Positions 18,082 to 26,499 of a DNA stretch of 64,000 nt are shown one piece after another. The DNA is taken from positions 744,001 to 808,000 of the forward strand of contig NZ_FPHO01000003.1 in the NCBI RefSeq assembly GCF_900117455.1. The letters are read 5' to 3'. Numbering within the stretch: the stretch's first letter is position 1; every line of letters starts with the position of its first letter. The notes beneath the pieces were generated by a model. It saw only the letters and a program-made list of their open reading frames with translations, was not told where the DNA came from and ran no database searches. Origin of the DNA: Hyphomicrobium sp. CS1GBMeth3. GTDB lineage: Bacteria; Pseudomonadota; Alphaproteobacteria; Rhizobiales; Hyphomicrobiaceae. The position numbers and the translations under genes are program-made.

Positions 18082-18500
18082 CACGAATTCCTGAGCAGAT
18101 CGATGGTCATCGAAGACAGCGCCCGCGCCTGCTTCACGACCTGAAGGTTGGCTTCATACGAGCGGTTGGATTCGCGCATGTCCGCGAGTTCGACCAGCAT
18201 GTCGACATTGGGCATCTTGACGTTGCCGTCGGCATCGGCCGCCGGATGCCCGGGATCGTACTCGGTGCGATAGGGCCGCTTGTCGGTGTCGACGCGATCA
18301 ACCTTCACGAGACTCGCCCCAGAGACATCATCGAGCACGGATTCGAAGCTCACCGTTTTGCGCGTGTAGGGCTGCGCGCCGGGCGTACTGCCAGTCGTCG
18401 TGGCGTTGGCCAAGTTTTCTGACACGACGAGCATGCGCCGCGACTGGGCCTCGAGCCCCGAGGACGCCACCTGGATCGCAACTCGGATCGGATCAATCAT
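18081..18500 (-). CDS. flgC: FlgC, flagellar proximal rod protein
   Basis: FlgC is a proximal rod subunit. The 139-residue product has the N-terminal rod helix (SSGLEAQSRRMLVVSENLANATTTG), the central PYTRKTVSFE motif, the DPGHPAADADGNVKMPNVDM motif and the C-terminal NRSYEANLQVVKQA. It is three bases after flgB. Confidence 0.96.
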   Translation of the reverse strand: MIDPIRVAIQVASSGLEAQSRRMLVVSENLANATTTGSTPGAQPYTRKTVSFESVLDDVSGASLVKVDRVDTDKRPYRTEYDPGHPAADADGNVKMPNVDMLVELADMRESNRSYEANLQVVKQARALSSMTIDLLRNS

Positions 18501-18503
18501 CGG

Positions 18504-18884
18504 TTATCCCCGCGACGAGGCCAGCAGCATGCGATGGAAGGTCTTCATGACGCCGGTGTTGCGCGCATAAGCGCCCGCCACCTCGCTCGACTTAAGCATC
18601 TGCTCTTCGAGGCCGACGCTGTTGCCGGAATGCACGAGCTGCCACTTGCCGTTCTCTTCCGTCTGCTCATCGCTTCCGGCACCGCTGACGGGGCTCAAGT
18701 GGCGCGTCTGCGTCTTGCGCATCTCGACGCCCGTCGCATTGAGAACGGCCTCGAACGGCTCCACATCGAGCGCCTTGTAGCCGGGGGTGTTCACGTTGGC
18801 GACGTTCTGCGCCACCACGGACTGGCGCACCGAGAGCCAGCGGTTCTGCTGCGACGCCAGCGAGAAGAAGTTGATGGGGTCCAT
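18504..18884 (-). CDS. flgB: FlgB, flagellar proximal rod protein
   Basis: FlgB is a proximal rod subunit. The 126-residue product carries the ARVSQSVVAQNVANVNTPGYKA-type motif (here RQSVVAQNVANVNTPGYKAL) and ends with a helix for rod packing. It is the first gene of the operon flgB-flgC-fliE-flgG-flgA-flgI-motE-flgH-fliL-fliP. A 7-bp inverted repeat lies 34 bases upstream of its start. Confidence 0.95.
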   Translation of the reverse strand: MDPINFFSLASQQNRWLSVRQSVVAQNVANVNTPGYKALDVEPFEAVLNATGVEMRKTQTRHLSPVSGAGSDEQTEENGKWQLVHSGNSVGLEEQMLKSSEVAGAYARNTGVMKTFHRMLLASSRG

Positions 18885-18917
18885 GGAAGCGCGGGTCCCG
18901 CCTGGGCCATGACCGCG

Positions 18918-18934
18918 CGGGTCTCAAAGACCCG
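18918..18934 (-). promoter_or_regulatory. Inverted repeat in the flgB leader
   Basis: A perfect hairpin with 7-bp arms, CGGGTCT at 18918-18924 and AGACCCG at 18928-18934, has a three-base loop. It lies 34 bases before the flgB start. It could be an operator or an RNA hairpin; no T run follows, so a terminator is unlikely. Confidence 0.35.
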
Positions 18935-19083
18935 ACACTGAATCATAGACCTCGCCAAAAGCTCGCTTTGGTTCTAGAGCGCTTATCTTGTCCGAAGCTT
19001 GTGGTCGGCCTCCCGAAGGGGAAGTGCTGAAGCGAGAAAGACACGGCGGCAGAAAGTGTTAACGGGCGACGGCAAGCATCGTC

Positions 19084-19713
19084 TCACCCCAGCAGTCCGC
19101 TACCCCGAATGCCGTCGAACACGGCCTGCACCGCGATGGCCGCGAGCAGGATGCCAAACACGCGCATCAAGACGCGTTGTGCCGTCACCCCGAGGAATCG
19201 GGTCAGATCGTTGGCGGCAAGCAGAAGGCCGAACGTGAGCACCATCACCGCGGCCAGCGCCGCGACTGTCGCGACAAGTTCGAGCGGATTGGCGTCCGCG
19301 TTGGCGGCCATGAGAATACCTGCGCTCATGGCACCCGGACCGGCAAGCAGCGGCGTCGCCAATGGAAACACCGCGAGATCGTCCTTGTGTTGTGCCTCCG
19401 CCCCTTCCGACGGCGTGAGCTTGAAGGCGCTCGTCGGCCTGGCGAACACCATGTCGAGCGCGATGGCGAGCAGGATGATCCCGCCCGCAGTCTGCAGCGC
19501 CGCGATGGAAACGCCGAGTTGCTTCAGCAGTGGCCCGCCGGCCAGCGTTGACGCAACGAGGATCGAGCTCGCGATGACCGTGGCGCGGAAGGCGATTCGC
19601 CGGCGCTCGAGGCCCGACACCCCAGGCGTCAGCGTCGCGAAGATCACGGCCGCCTCCACAGGGCCGATCGTGGCGAAGAACGTCGTGAAGCTCGTAAGCG
19701 CAGCACCCAGCAT
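19084..19713 (-). CDS. MarC-family integral membrane protein
   Basis: A 209-residue protein with six predicted membrane helices in two halves and the MarC/UPF0056 signatures, such as FFATIGPVEAAVIF, AGGIILLAIALDM and ATPLLAGPGAMSAGILMA. The biochemical function of the family is not settled. It is unrelated to flagella and probably an inserted single gene. It is transcribed away from usg. Confidence 0.88.
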   Translation of the reverse strand: MLGAALTSFTTFFATIGPVEAAVIFATLTPGVSGLERRRIAFRATVIASSILVASTLAGGPLLKQLGVSIAALQTAGGIILLAIALDMVFARPTSAFKLTPSEGAEAQHKDDLAVFPLATPLLAGPGAMSAGILMAANADANPLELVATVAALAAVMVLTFGLLLAANDLTRFLGVTAQRVLMRVFGILLAAIAVQAVFDGIRGSGLLG

Positions 19714-19831
19714 CGAACCCGATTCCGATCACCGACTGGGCAATCTAGAGAGATGCCGCGCCGCTTTGCTAGCCGCCCTGTTAGCAGCCACCTGAAAGTG
19801 CTGCTAAGCATATGATATCAATGAATAATAT

Positions 19832-19860
19832 TTGAAATCCCGCGCGGCTCGCCTTAACCT
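19832..19860 (+). promoter_or_regulatory. Candidate sigma-70 promoter of usg
   Basis: TTGAAA at 19832-19837 is followed after 17 bases by TAACCT at 19855-19860, in an AT-rich stretch between divergent marC and usg. It would give a leader of about 28 bases. Confidence 0.4.
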
Positions 19861-19894
19861 GTTCTAGTTAACATTGCAAGACCGGAGGCGACAT

Positions 19895-20170
19895 TTGAGC
19901 ACTGCCGACGCCGATTTCGTCCGCATGCTTGCGGGCTACAGCCTAACCACCGCCGAGATCATCTACCGCCTGCCCGACCACCCGCATCTGATGCAGAGCT
20001 ACATCTGGCAGGAGTACGATCTTCACCCGCGCTTTCCCAAGCTGCAGAGCTTTCTCGATTTCTGGTCACGCAATCTGGAAGGCAAGCTGCATCAGGTGCT
20101 CGTCGCACACGCCAGCCTGATCAAGCCATGCGAGATGCGCCTCATCGGCGCGGAATACCGGCTGAACTGA
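19895..20170 (+). CDS. usg: Usg family protein
   Basis: A 91-residue protein of the Usg family, small alphaproteobacterial proteins of unknown function first noted near trp genes. The motifs GYSLTTAEIIYRLPDHPHLMQSY and IWQEYDLHPRFP match what I recall of the family closely. The start is taken as the TTG at 19895, because GGAGG lies six to seven bases before it; an upstream TTG at 19874 lacks a ribosome site. It is a monocistronic plus-strand gene between flagellar blocks. Confidence 0.85.
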   Translation: MSTADADFVRMLAGYSLTTAEIIYRLPDHPHLMQSYIWQEYDLHPRFPKLQSFLDFWSRNLEGKLHQVLVAHASLIKPCEMRLIGAEYRLN

Positions 20171-20188
20171 GCGGGCAGCGTCTTCGCG

Positions 20189-20656
20189 CTAGCCGGCGTC
20201 CGCGCCCGCTTCGTGCGGACGCCGCTTGCGCGAAACCGGAACGAGGCGCGCATCCTCGATCGCCTCGATCAGCCGCGCTGTGTTCTTGTCCGGATCGTCC
20301 GAGCCACCATCGAACGAGACGTAGGTAATCTCGATGCCGGCCTGCAGCGATCGCAACACCAAGCGGAAGTAGGCCGAAACGTTGAGATGATGGAATTCCA
20401 TGTCGAGCGAGATGCAGGGCGCGCTGCCCCACGGCGCATCGATCTCGCCCGAAAGCCCAAAGGTGATCGTGCCGGGCTTGAAGAACATTTCCGTCGACGA
20501 GTTGACGAGATTGCGCAGGTTTCCGAATTGCTCGGTGCGGATATAGGCGATGTAATCGGCCGGATCGATGAGCCTCAGCTCCGAAGCAACGTCCCTCAAG
20601 CCCTCCGCCAAAGCCTTTTCCCGCTCGCGAGAATAATCTCTGCCTTGCTTCAGCAT
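20189..20656 (-). CDS. Conserved-looking hypothetical protein downstream of flhB
   Basis: A 155-residue soluble protein of unknown function. It has an N-terminal helix (YSREREKALAEGLRDVASEL) and a mixed alpha/beta body with SLDMEFHHLNVSAYFRLVL. There is no signal peptide or membrane helix. It starts ten bases after flhB on the same strand, so it is probably co-transcribed as the last gene of motA-fliN-flhB. This suggests a motility-related role, but nothing in the sequence proves it. Confidence 0.65.
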   Translation of the reverse strand: MLKQGRDYSREREKALAEGLRDVASELRLIDPADYIAYIRTEQFGNLRNLVNSSTEMFFKPGTITFGLSGEIDAPWGSAPCISLDMEFHHLNVSAYFRLVLRSLQAGIEITYVSFDGGSDDPDKNTARLIEAIEDARLVPVSRKRRPHEAGADAG

Positions 20657-20666
20657 ATCTCGATCC

Positions 20667-21749
20667 TCACATGGCCCGCCGCGCCTGCTTGCCCCTCTGG
20701 GAGAGGAACAAGATGACGCCGGCGACGGCCTTGTAGAACTCCGGTGGAATCATCTTATCCACCTCGACGCTTGCGTAGAGCGATCTAGCTAGAGAACGGT
20801 CCTCGTAGACAGGTATTCCATTCTGCTCGGCAATGAAGCGTATTTTAAGCGCGATCAGGTCTTTACCCTTAGCCACAACTACGGGGGCGCCACCTTCCTC
20901 GCGCACGTAACGCAGCGCCACGGAGTAGTGCGTCGGGTTGGCGATAACGAGCGTCGCCTTCGGCACCGAGGCGATCATGCGGCGCCGCGAACGGTCCCTC
21001 TGCAGCGATCTCAAGCGCATCTTGATCAGCGGATCGCCTTCCGCTTGCTTATGCTCATCCTTGACCTCCTGCTTGGTCATACGCAGGTCGCGCCGCCAGG
21101 AGAAACGGCTCCATGCAAGGTCCGCCCCGACAAGAACCGCCATCGCCGCCACCACCGCCGACAGGAAGCGCACGCCCAGATTCTGCATCAACTGAGGCGT
21201 CGCAGTGGGTTCCATGAAGAGAGCGTTGAAGATGTCGGTGTAGGAGCTCTTCATCGCCACGTAGCCCGCCCCCGCCACGATCGAGAGCTTGAACACGCTC
21301 TTCAGGAATTCGACCTGCCCCTTGATGCCGAAGATGCGGCTGAAGCCCTTGGCGATCGAGATCCGATCGAGCTTCGGTTCGATGCGATCAAAAACCACAC
21401 TCGGTTGGTGCTGGAACACCGCGCCGGCAATACCGGCGACAGCAAGAATGACGATGAAGGGAGCCAGGAACTTTCCGGTTTCCGCCGCGATCGCGTACAT
21501 CAGCGCTGTCGCATCGGCACCGTTGGAAATCAGAAAGCTTTCCGGCCGGTCGATGAAGCTCTCGAGCATCGCGCGCATTTGCACGACGTTGTCCGAGAAC
21601 ATGAACACGGCTGCGATCAGAATGGCCGTCATCGACGCCAGCACGGTGGCGTCGCGCGAGTGCGGGACTTGCCCCTTGTTGAGCGAGTCCCGGATTTTTT
21701 TCTCGGTGGCCTCTTCTGTTCTACTCTCTTTGTCTGGCTGCTCTGCCAT
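20667..21749 (-). CDS. flhB: FlhB, flagellar export switch protein
   Basis: FlhB sets the substrate specificity of the flagellar export gate by self-cleavage and interaction with FliK. The 360-residue product has the N-terminal ESRTEEATEKKIRDSLNKGQ motif, four membrane helices, and the autocleavage motif NPTH at 271-274, with cleavage expected between Asn271 and Pro272. Length is normal. It follows fliN by 76 bases; fliG, which lies here in Sinorhizobium-type clusters, is absent. Confidence 0.96.
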   Translation of the reverse strand: MAEQPDKESRTEEATEKKIRDSLNKGQVPHSRDATVLASMTAILIAAVFMFSDNVVQMRAMLESFIDRPESFLISNGADATALMYAIAAETGKFLAPFIVILAVAGIAGAVFQHQPSVVFDRIEPKLDRISIAKGFSRIFGIKGQVEFLKSVFKLSIVAGAGYVAMKSSYTDIFNALFMEPTATPQLMQNLGVRFLSAVVAAMAVLVGADLAWSRFSWRRDLRMTKQEVKDEHKQAEGDPLIKMRLRSLQRDRSRRRMIASVPKATLVIANPTHYSVALRYVREEGGAPVVVAKGKDLIALKIRFIAEQNGIPVYEDRSLARSLYASVEVDKMIPPEFYKAVAGVILFLSQRGKQARRAM

Positions 21750-21825
21750 CGAGATGAGACCTGATCAGAAGGGCGGACCGAGGAGCTGGCTGAAAAGATG
21801 CAATGCCGTTGAGCTCCGCGCCGAC

Positions 21826-22215
21826 TCAGGCCACGCGCGTCGGAGCGGCAGCGCCCAGAACTTCTGTCAGGGAGACGCCGAAGCGCGAGTTGTCCTCGTC
21901 GAGAACGACCACCTCTCCGCGCGCGATGACGCGCCCGTTCACCACCACATCGACCGGCTCGCCGACCTTGCGGTCGAGCGGCACAACGGCGCCGCGGCCA
22001 AGCTTCAGCACGCTGGCAACCGGCATCGTCGCCGACCCCAGCACGACTTTCACCGATACCGGGATCTGCAGCACCGTCTCCAGATGCCGAGGCTTTTGCC
22101 CGGGAGCCGCAGCAGCTTTGCCCGCGGCCTCGACCAATGCGTCCTCCTGCACGCCATCACCGATGGTCTGCAGCCCGGCTGCAGCGGAGCGGATGTCGGA
22201 ACCTTCTTGGCTCAT
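21826..22215 (-). CDS. fliN: FliN, flagellar C-ring protein
   Basis: FliN lies at the base of the rotor C ring, where it takes part in switching and docks FliH. The 129-residue product has a short acidic/Ala-rich N-terminus and the SpoA domain from about residue 45: VLQIPVSVKVVLGSA, LKLGRGAVVPLDRKVGEPVDV and NGRVIARGEVVVLD. It lies between motA and flhB. The usual neighbours fliM and fliG are not found in the window. Confidence 0.92.
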   Translation of the reverse strand: MSQEGSDIRSAAAGLQTIGDGVQEDALVEAAGKAAAAPGQKPRHLETVLQIPVSVKVVLGSATMPVASVLKLGRGAVVPLDRKVGEPVDVVVNGRVIARGEVVVLDEDNSRFGVSLTEVLGAAAPTRVA

Positions 22216-22287
22216 CGCGGTAACCCTGCGTTGGATGGTCGTTGAGGCGCTCGGCCCTACTTTTACGCTGCGATCGAAACGCGTGTG

Positions 22288-23163
22288 CTACGCGGCCTTC
22301 TTGGCTTCACCTCCGCCGCCCAGCGTCTCGGCCTCGACTTCATCGATGGTCGGACGCTCATAGGCGGAGATCGTCTTGCGGCCATACTCGACCGCAACTT
22401 GCGGCATGGCACCGTTCATGAACGCGAGCAGCGTCTGCTTGGTCACGATGTAAAGGCGCATCTGCTTTTCGCGCCCCGACTTCACCTTGGTCGCAAGCGG
22501 CGCGAACACGCCGTAGGAAAAGAAGATGCCCGCGAAGGTACCGACGAGAGCCGCGCCGATCAGATGCCCCAGCACCTCCGGCGGCTCGGTGATGGCACCC
22601 ATGGCTTTGATGACGCCGAGCACGGCCGCGATGATGCCGATCGCCGGCAGGCCGTCCGCGATGTTGGTAATGGCGTGATAGGCCTTGAGCTTGTCGTTGC
22701 GCAGCGTCTGGATCTCTTCGTCCATCAGCGCCTCGACTTCGTGCGTCCGCGCATTGCCGATAATGATCAGCCGGCAATAGTCGCAGATGAACGTTGTCAG
22801 GTCCTTGTTGGCGAGCACCGTGCCGAACTTCTGGAAGATCGACGACTCCTCCGGTAGATCGATGTGCTTCTCGACCTCGTTGCGCGGCTTGCTCCTGAGC
22901 TCACGCATCAGCGAGTAAAGCAGCCCCATGACATCGAGATAATGCCGGCCAGACGGCGCCGCCTTGCCGAACGCTTCGCCGAACCCCTTGCCCGTGTCCT
23001 TGATCACCTTCATCGGATTGGCGACGATGAACGTGCCGAGCGATGTTCCGAGAATGATCACGAATTCCCAGGGCTGCCAAAGCACGTCGACGTGCCCGCC
23101 CATGGCCATATAGCCACCGAGCATGCAGCCGAGCATCACGACAAGGCCGAGGATGATCGTCAC
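22288..23163 (-). CDS. motA: MotA, flagellar stator protein
   Basis: MotA forms the proton channel with MotB and generates torque on FliG. The 291-residue product has four membrane helices. Expected functional regions are the first helix pair ([20 protein letters not shown]), the charged cytoplasmic loop, and [23 protein letters not shown] with [17 protein letters not shown]. The start codon is GTG. It is the first gene of the motA-fliN-flhB operon and lies divergent to flgF. Confidence 0.95.
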   Translation of the reverse strand: MTIILGLVVMLGCMLGGYMAMGGHVDVLWQPWEFVIILGTSLGTFIVANPMKVIKDTGKGFGEAFGKAAPSGRHYLDVMGLLYSLMRELRSKPRNEVEKHIDLPEESSIFQKFGTVLANKDLTTFICDYCRLIIIGNARTHEVEALMDEEIQTLRNDKLKAYHAITNIADGLPAIGIIAAVLGVIKAMGAITEPPEVLGHLIGAALVGTFAGIFFSYGVFAPLATKVKSGREKQMRLYIVTKQTLLAFMNGAMPQVAVEYGRKTISAYERPTIDEVEAETLGGGGEAKKAA

Positions 23164-23381
23164 GAGGGACCTCGCGCATTAATGGTTGTCACCGCATTAC
23201 TAGCCGCGCCCTCCTTGTGCGAGCCTGACGATACGCTGCCGATTGGGGGGATCGAGCGGAGTCAGCCTGAGGCAAGGCCTTCGCGCCAGACTGGCCGCCT
23301 TCGATCGCCCAAGGAGCCTTCCTGCGGGCCTATTGATTCGACACCGTCTGAAGCCGCAGTGCCCGCGGCGCGGAGAGCCCA
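23164..23381. promoter_or_regulatory. Divergent intergenic region between motA and flgF
   Basis: This 218-base region separates two divergent flagellar operons and must contain both promoters. I saw no recognisable consensus or repeat in it. Confidence 0.4.
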
Positions 23382-24107
23382 ATGCAGCCAAGCCTCTACG
23401 TCTCGCTGTCTGGCCAGATGGCGACGATGCGCCGCTTGGAGACGCTGGCCAACAACGTCGCCAACGTGAATACCGCGGGCTTCCGCGCCGAGGAGATCAA
23501 GTTCGACGAGCTTCTGTCCGATCGGACGGAGCAGCCGACGGCGTTCGTCTCCGGTGGTAGCACCTACATTTCGCGCGAGCCGGGCCCGACGGTCCGCACC
23601 GAGAACCCTCTCGACGTTGCCGTATCGGGCGATGCCTGGCTTGCCTTCCAAAGCCCGAACGGCCCCGTCTATACGCGTGACGGGCGCATGACCATGACGC
23701 CGGATGGCGAGCTTCGGACGCTCGAAGGCCATCCCGTGCTCGACGTCGGCGGCGCACCGATCCAGCTCAATCCCAACGGCGGTGCCCCGCAGATCGCCCG
23801 CGACGGCACCATCACGCAAGGTGGGCAGCAGCTAGGCGCTTTGGGCCTGTTCACGATCCCCGAGCAAGCACACCTCACGCGTTACTCGAACTCCGGCGTA
23901 ATTCCTGACATTGCCGCCCAGCCCGCCCTCGACTTCAATCGTGTCGGCGTCATGCAGGGCTTCATGGAGCAGGCAAACGTCAATCCTGTCTCCGAGATCT
24001 CGCGTCTGGTTCAGATCCAGCGCGCGTTCGACTCGATCAGCAACGCCATGACGCGTACCGAGGAGACGCTGTCGGGAGCGGTCCGCTCGCTGGGTGAGAC
24101 GAGCTGA
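23382..24107 (+). CDS. flgF: FlgF, flagellar proximal rod protein
   Basis: FlgF is a rod subunit. The 241-residue product has the rod motif MRRLETLANNVANVNTAGFRAEEIKF, the central YTRDGRMTMTPDGELRT motif and the C-terminal NVNPVSEISRLVQIQRAFD. The ATG is preceded by GGAGAG. It starts a plus-strand pair with fliI. Unlike most rod genes here, it is on the plus strand. Confidence 0.93.
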   Translation: MQPSLYVSLSGQMATMRRLETLANNVANVNTAGFRAEEIKFDELLSDRTEQPTAFVSGGSTYISREPGPTVRTENPLDVAVSGDAWLAFQSPNGPVYTRDGRMTMTPDGELRTLEGHPVLDVGGAPIQLNPNGGAPQIARDGTITQGGQQLGALGLFTIPEQAHLTRYSNSGVIPDIAAQPALDFNRVGVMQGFMEQANVNPVSEISRLVQIQRAFDSISNAMTRTEETLSGAVRSLGETS

Positions 24108-24167
24108 AACTGATCCACGCCTGTCGCACTCGCAGGCTGAGCAGGAACGTCACGCCAAGGACACGCG

Positions 24168-25583
24168 ATGAGCGAGGCATCCCCCGAGCTGGAACCAGAA
24201 GCCCCGGCGCCGGCGCCCGCTCGGCGCCCGACGGCGCTCGATCTCCTAGCTCAGCGCGTCGCGCATGCATCCCCCATGCCCCTCGTGCGCATCGGGGGCG
24301 CCGTAACCCACGTCACGCCCGCCTACGTTCAGGTCTCGGGGCTCTCACATCGCCTGAAGCTCGGCGACTGCATCGCCTTTGGCAACGCGGAGAAGCCGCC
24401 CCTCGGTGAGGTCGTGCGCATCGACGAGGGCGGCGCCACCATCAAGCCGTTCGACGCCAGCCTCAAGATCGGCCCCGGCGAGGCAGCGTGGCTACATGGC
24501 GATCAAAGCCTGCGACCCGATCTCTCCTGGAAAGGCCGCGTGTTGAACGCGCTCGGCATCGCGATCGACGGCCAGGGCACGTTGCGTGAAGGCGCCCGCA
24601 CATATGCCTTCGACGCCGAGCCTCCCTCCGCCATGAGCCGCCAGCGCGTGCGCGCCCCGCTCAAGACGGGTGTCCGCATGATGGATCTGTTCACACCCCT
24701 CTGTGCCGGTCAGCGCATCGGCATCTTCGCCGGCTCCGGTGTCGGCAAATCGACGCTGCTTTCCATGATGGCCCGTTCGCACGGCTTCGACACCGTTGTG
24801 CTGGCGCTCGTCGGAGAGCGCGGCCGCGAGGTGCGCGAGTTCCTGGAGGATGCCCTGGCGCAGAACCGCGCCCGCGCCGTGACGGTCGTCTCGACCGGCG
24901 ACGAGAGTCCGATGATGCGCCGCTTGGCGCCTAAAACGGCCCTCGCCATCGCCGAGTTCTTCCGCGATCAGGGCGACAGCGTTCTCTTGATCGTCGATTC
25001 GGTCACCCGTTTCGCCCACGCGACGCGCGAGGTCGCCCTCGCCGCCGGAGAAGCACCCGTCGCGCGCGGCTACACGCCGTCGGTCTTCAGCGAGTTGCCG
25101 AAGCTCCTCGAGCGTGCCGGCCCCGGCGCAGAGGGCACAGGCTCGATCACCGGGGTCTTCTCCGTGCTCGTCGACGGTGACGACCACAACGATCCCATTG
25201 CCGACAGCATCCGCGGCACGCTCGATGGCCACGTCGTGCTCGATCGCAAAATCGCCGACCAGGGTCGCTATCCGGCCGTCAATGTGCTGACATCCGTCTC
25301 GCGCCTCGCCAACACCGTGTGGTCGGCAGAGCAGCGCAAGCTCGTGATGATGCTGCGCGCCATGATCTCCCACTTCGAGGACACGCGCGACCTTCGGCTA
25401 ATGGGCGGTTATCAGAAAGGCGCCGACGCGGAGCTCGACAGGGCGATCGAGATCGTGCCCAAGCTCTACGAGGTCATGAAGCAGACGCTGAGCGACCCGC
25501 CGAGCGCCGACCCCTTCCAGGAGATCGCCCGCGCGCTGACCGAGACCAAGGACGACGCACAGAAGCCAGGCCAGCAGCGATAA
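24168..25583 (+). CDS. fliI: FliI, flagellum-specific ATPase
   Basis: FliI is the ATPase that loads and unfolds export substrates. The 471-residue product resembles the F1-ATPase beta subunit. Walker A is at 189-196 (GSGVGKST). Walker B with VLLIVDSVTRFAHATRE is near 277-292, and RGYTPSVFSELPKLLERAG follows. The N-terminal 25 residues are Pro/Ala/Glu-rich. It is followed by a convergent gene after 14 bases. Confidence 0.97.
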   Translation: MSEASPELEPEAPAPAPARRPTALDLLAQRVAHASPMPLVRIGGAVTHVTPAYVQVSGLSHRLKLGDCIAFGNAEKPPLGEVVRIDEGGATIKPFDASLKIGPGEAAWLHGDQSLRPDLSWKGRVLNALGIAIDGQGTLREGARTYAFDAEPPSAMSRQRVRAPLKTGVRMMDLFTPLCAGQRIGIFAGSGVGKSTLLSMMARSHGFDTVVLALVGERGREVREFLEDALAQNRARAVTVVSTGDESPMMRRLAPKTALAIAEFFRDQGDSVLLIVDSVTRFAHATREVALAAGEAPVARGYTPSVFSELPKLLERAGPGAEGTGSITGVFSVLVDGDDHNDPIADSIRGTLDGHVVLDRKIADQGRYPAVNVLTSVSRLANTVWSAEQRKLVMMLRAMISHFEDTRDLRLMGGYQKGADAELDRAIEIVPKLYEVMKQTLSDPPSADPFQEIARALTETKDDAQKPGQQR

Positions 25584-25597
25584 GCTGCAGGCACCCG

Positions 25598-26056
25598 CTA
25601 CGACCGCTCGCCGCCTCGCATGTCTTTCTTGGGGATGTACGAAAGCTGATCGATCAGCACGTCGCGCACGACCTCTACGCCGAGCCGCTTATTGACGTTC
25701 TCGCCCAGACGCTTGGCGAGAACCGGCAGATCCTGCTTCTTCATGTTCTGGAAGTTGACCTGCTCGCCGGCGTAGATTGTCTTGAACGCCTCGTCGAGCA
25801 CATAGACCTCGGGATTGACCGGCACCTTTGCGAGCGCCGTGGCATCGACGGTGAATACGAACTGCGCGACGATATAACCCTGGATCGTGCCCGCTCCGAT
25901 GATCGGCACGTTGATGGCCTTGGTCCGATACTCCTCGACTTTCGCCTCGCCATCACCCGCCCTCGGCCCGCCACTGCCCTTTTGCCAGTGCAGCATGCCG
26001 AACGCCGCGCCAAGCGTCACGATCGAGGCCCAGACGCCGACAAGCAGAAGCTTCAT
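25598..26056 (-). CDS. FliL-like single-pass membrane protein
   Basis: A 152-residue protein with one N-terminal membrane helix (LLLVGVWASIVTLGAAFGML) and an extracytoplasmic domain. The GYIVAQFVFTVD strand and the C-terminal GVEVVRDVLIDQLSYI helix recall FliL, but I cannot place it firmly. It is the last gene of the long ftcR operon and is joined to the gene before it by an ATGA overlap, which supports a flagellar role. Confidence 0.6.
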   Translation of the reverse strand: MKLLLVGVWASIVTLGAAFGMLHWQKGSGGPRAGDGEAKVEEYRTKAINVPIIGAGTIQGYIVAQFVFTVDATALAKVPVNPEVYVLDEAFKTIYAGEQVNFQNMKKQDLPVLAKRLGENVNKRLGVEVVRDVLIDQLSYIPKKDMRGGERS

Positions 26057-26496
26057 AATGGGCGTCGCACGGCAGACGATATGGCCTGCGTATAGGTGCC
26101 GTCGGATTCGGCCTGCCGAATGGCGTCGGCAATCGAGGTCGAAACCTCGCGCACGGCCTCAAGATGCACCTTAAGCGCGGCCTGATTGACGGCCAGCTTG
26201 ACCTTGAGCGCGCCGACACGCGCCGTCAGCGCCGGATCGGAGCCCACGCCCTGGATATGACGCAGCGAGCGCGTCAGCTCGAGCAGCGCCTGGCTCTTGC
26301 GATCGTTGAACTCCTTGAGATTTATCGCCTTACGCGTCCTGAGCGCATGCGTTTCCTGGTCGACGATCTCCTCGAGCCGCTGCAGCGAAATCTCGAGCGT
26401 CGGAACCACCGCGCCCCGTGGCGCCTGTGGAGCCGCCGTAAAAGGCGCGGCTTCAGGGCGTGAGGGCTGCATCGTGGGTGCTGACGGCTGATACAT
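26053..26496 (-). CDS. FlgN-like export chaperone (tentative)
   Basis: A 147-residue, mostly helical protein. After a Pro/Ala-rich N-terminus comes LEEIVDQETHALRTRKAINLKEFNDRKSQALLELTR, a pattern typical of FlgN, the chaperone for hook-associated proteins FlgK and FlgL. Both substrates are encoded upstream in the same operon. It lies just after flgJ. Identity in the FlgN family is low, so this rests on pattern and context. Confidence 0.55.
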   Translation of the reverse strand: MYQPSAPTMQPSRPEAAPFTAAPQAPRGAVVPTLEISLQRLEEIVDQETHALRTRKAINLKEFNDRKSQALLELTRSLRHIQGVGSDPALTARVGALKVKLAVNQAALKVHLEAVREVSTSIADAIRQAESDGTYTQAISSAVRRPL

Positions 26497-26499
26497 GAC

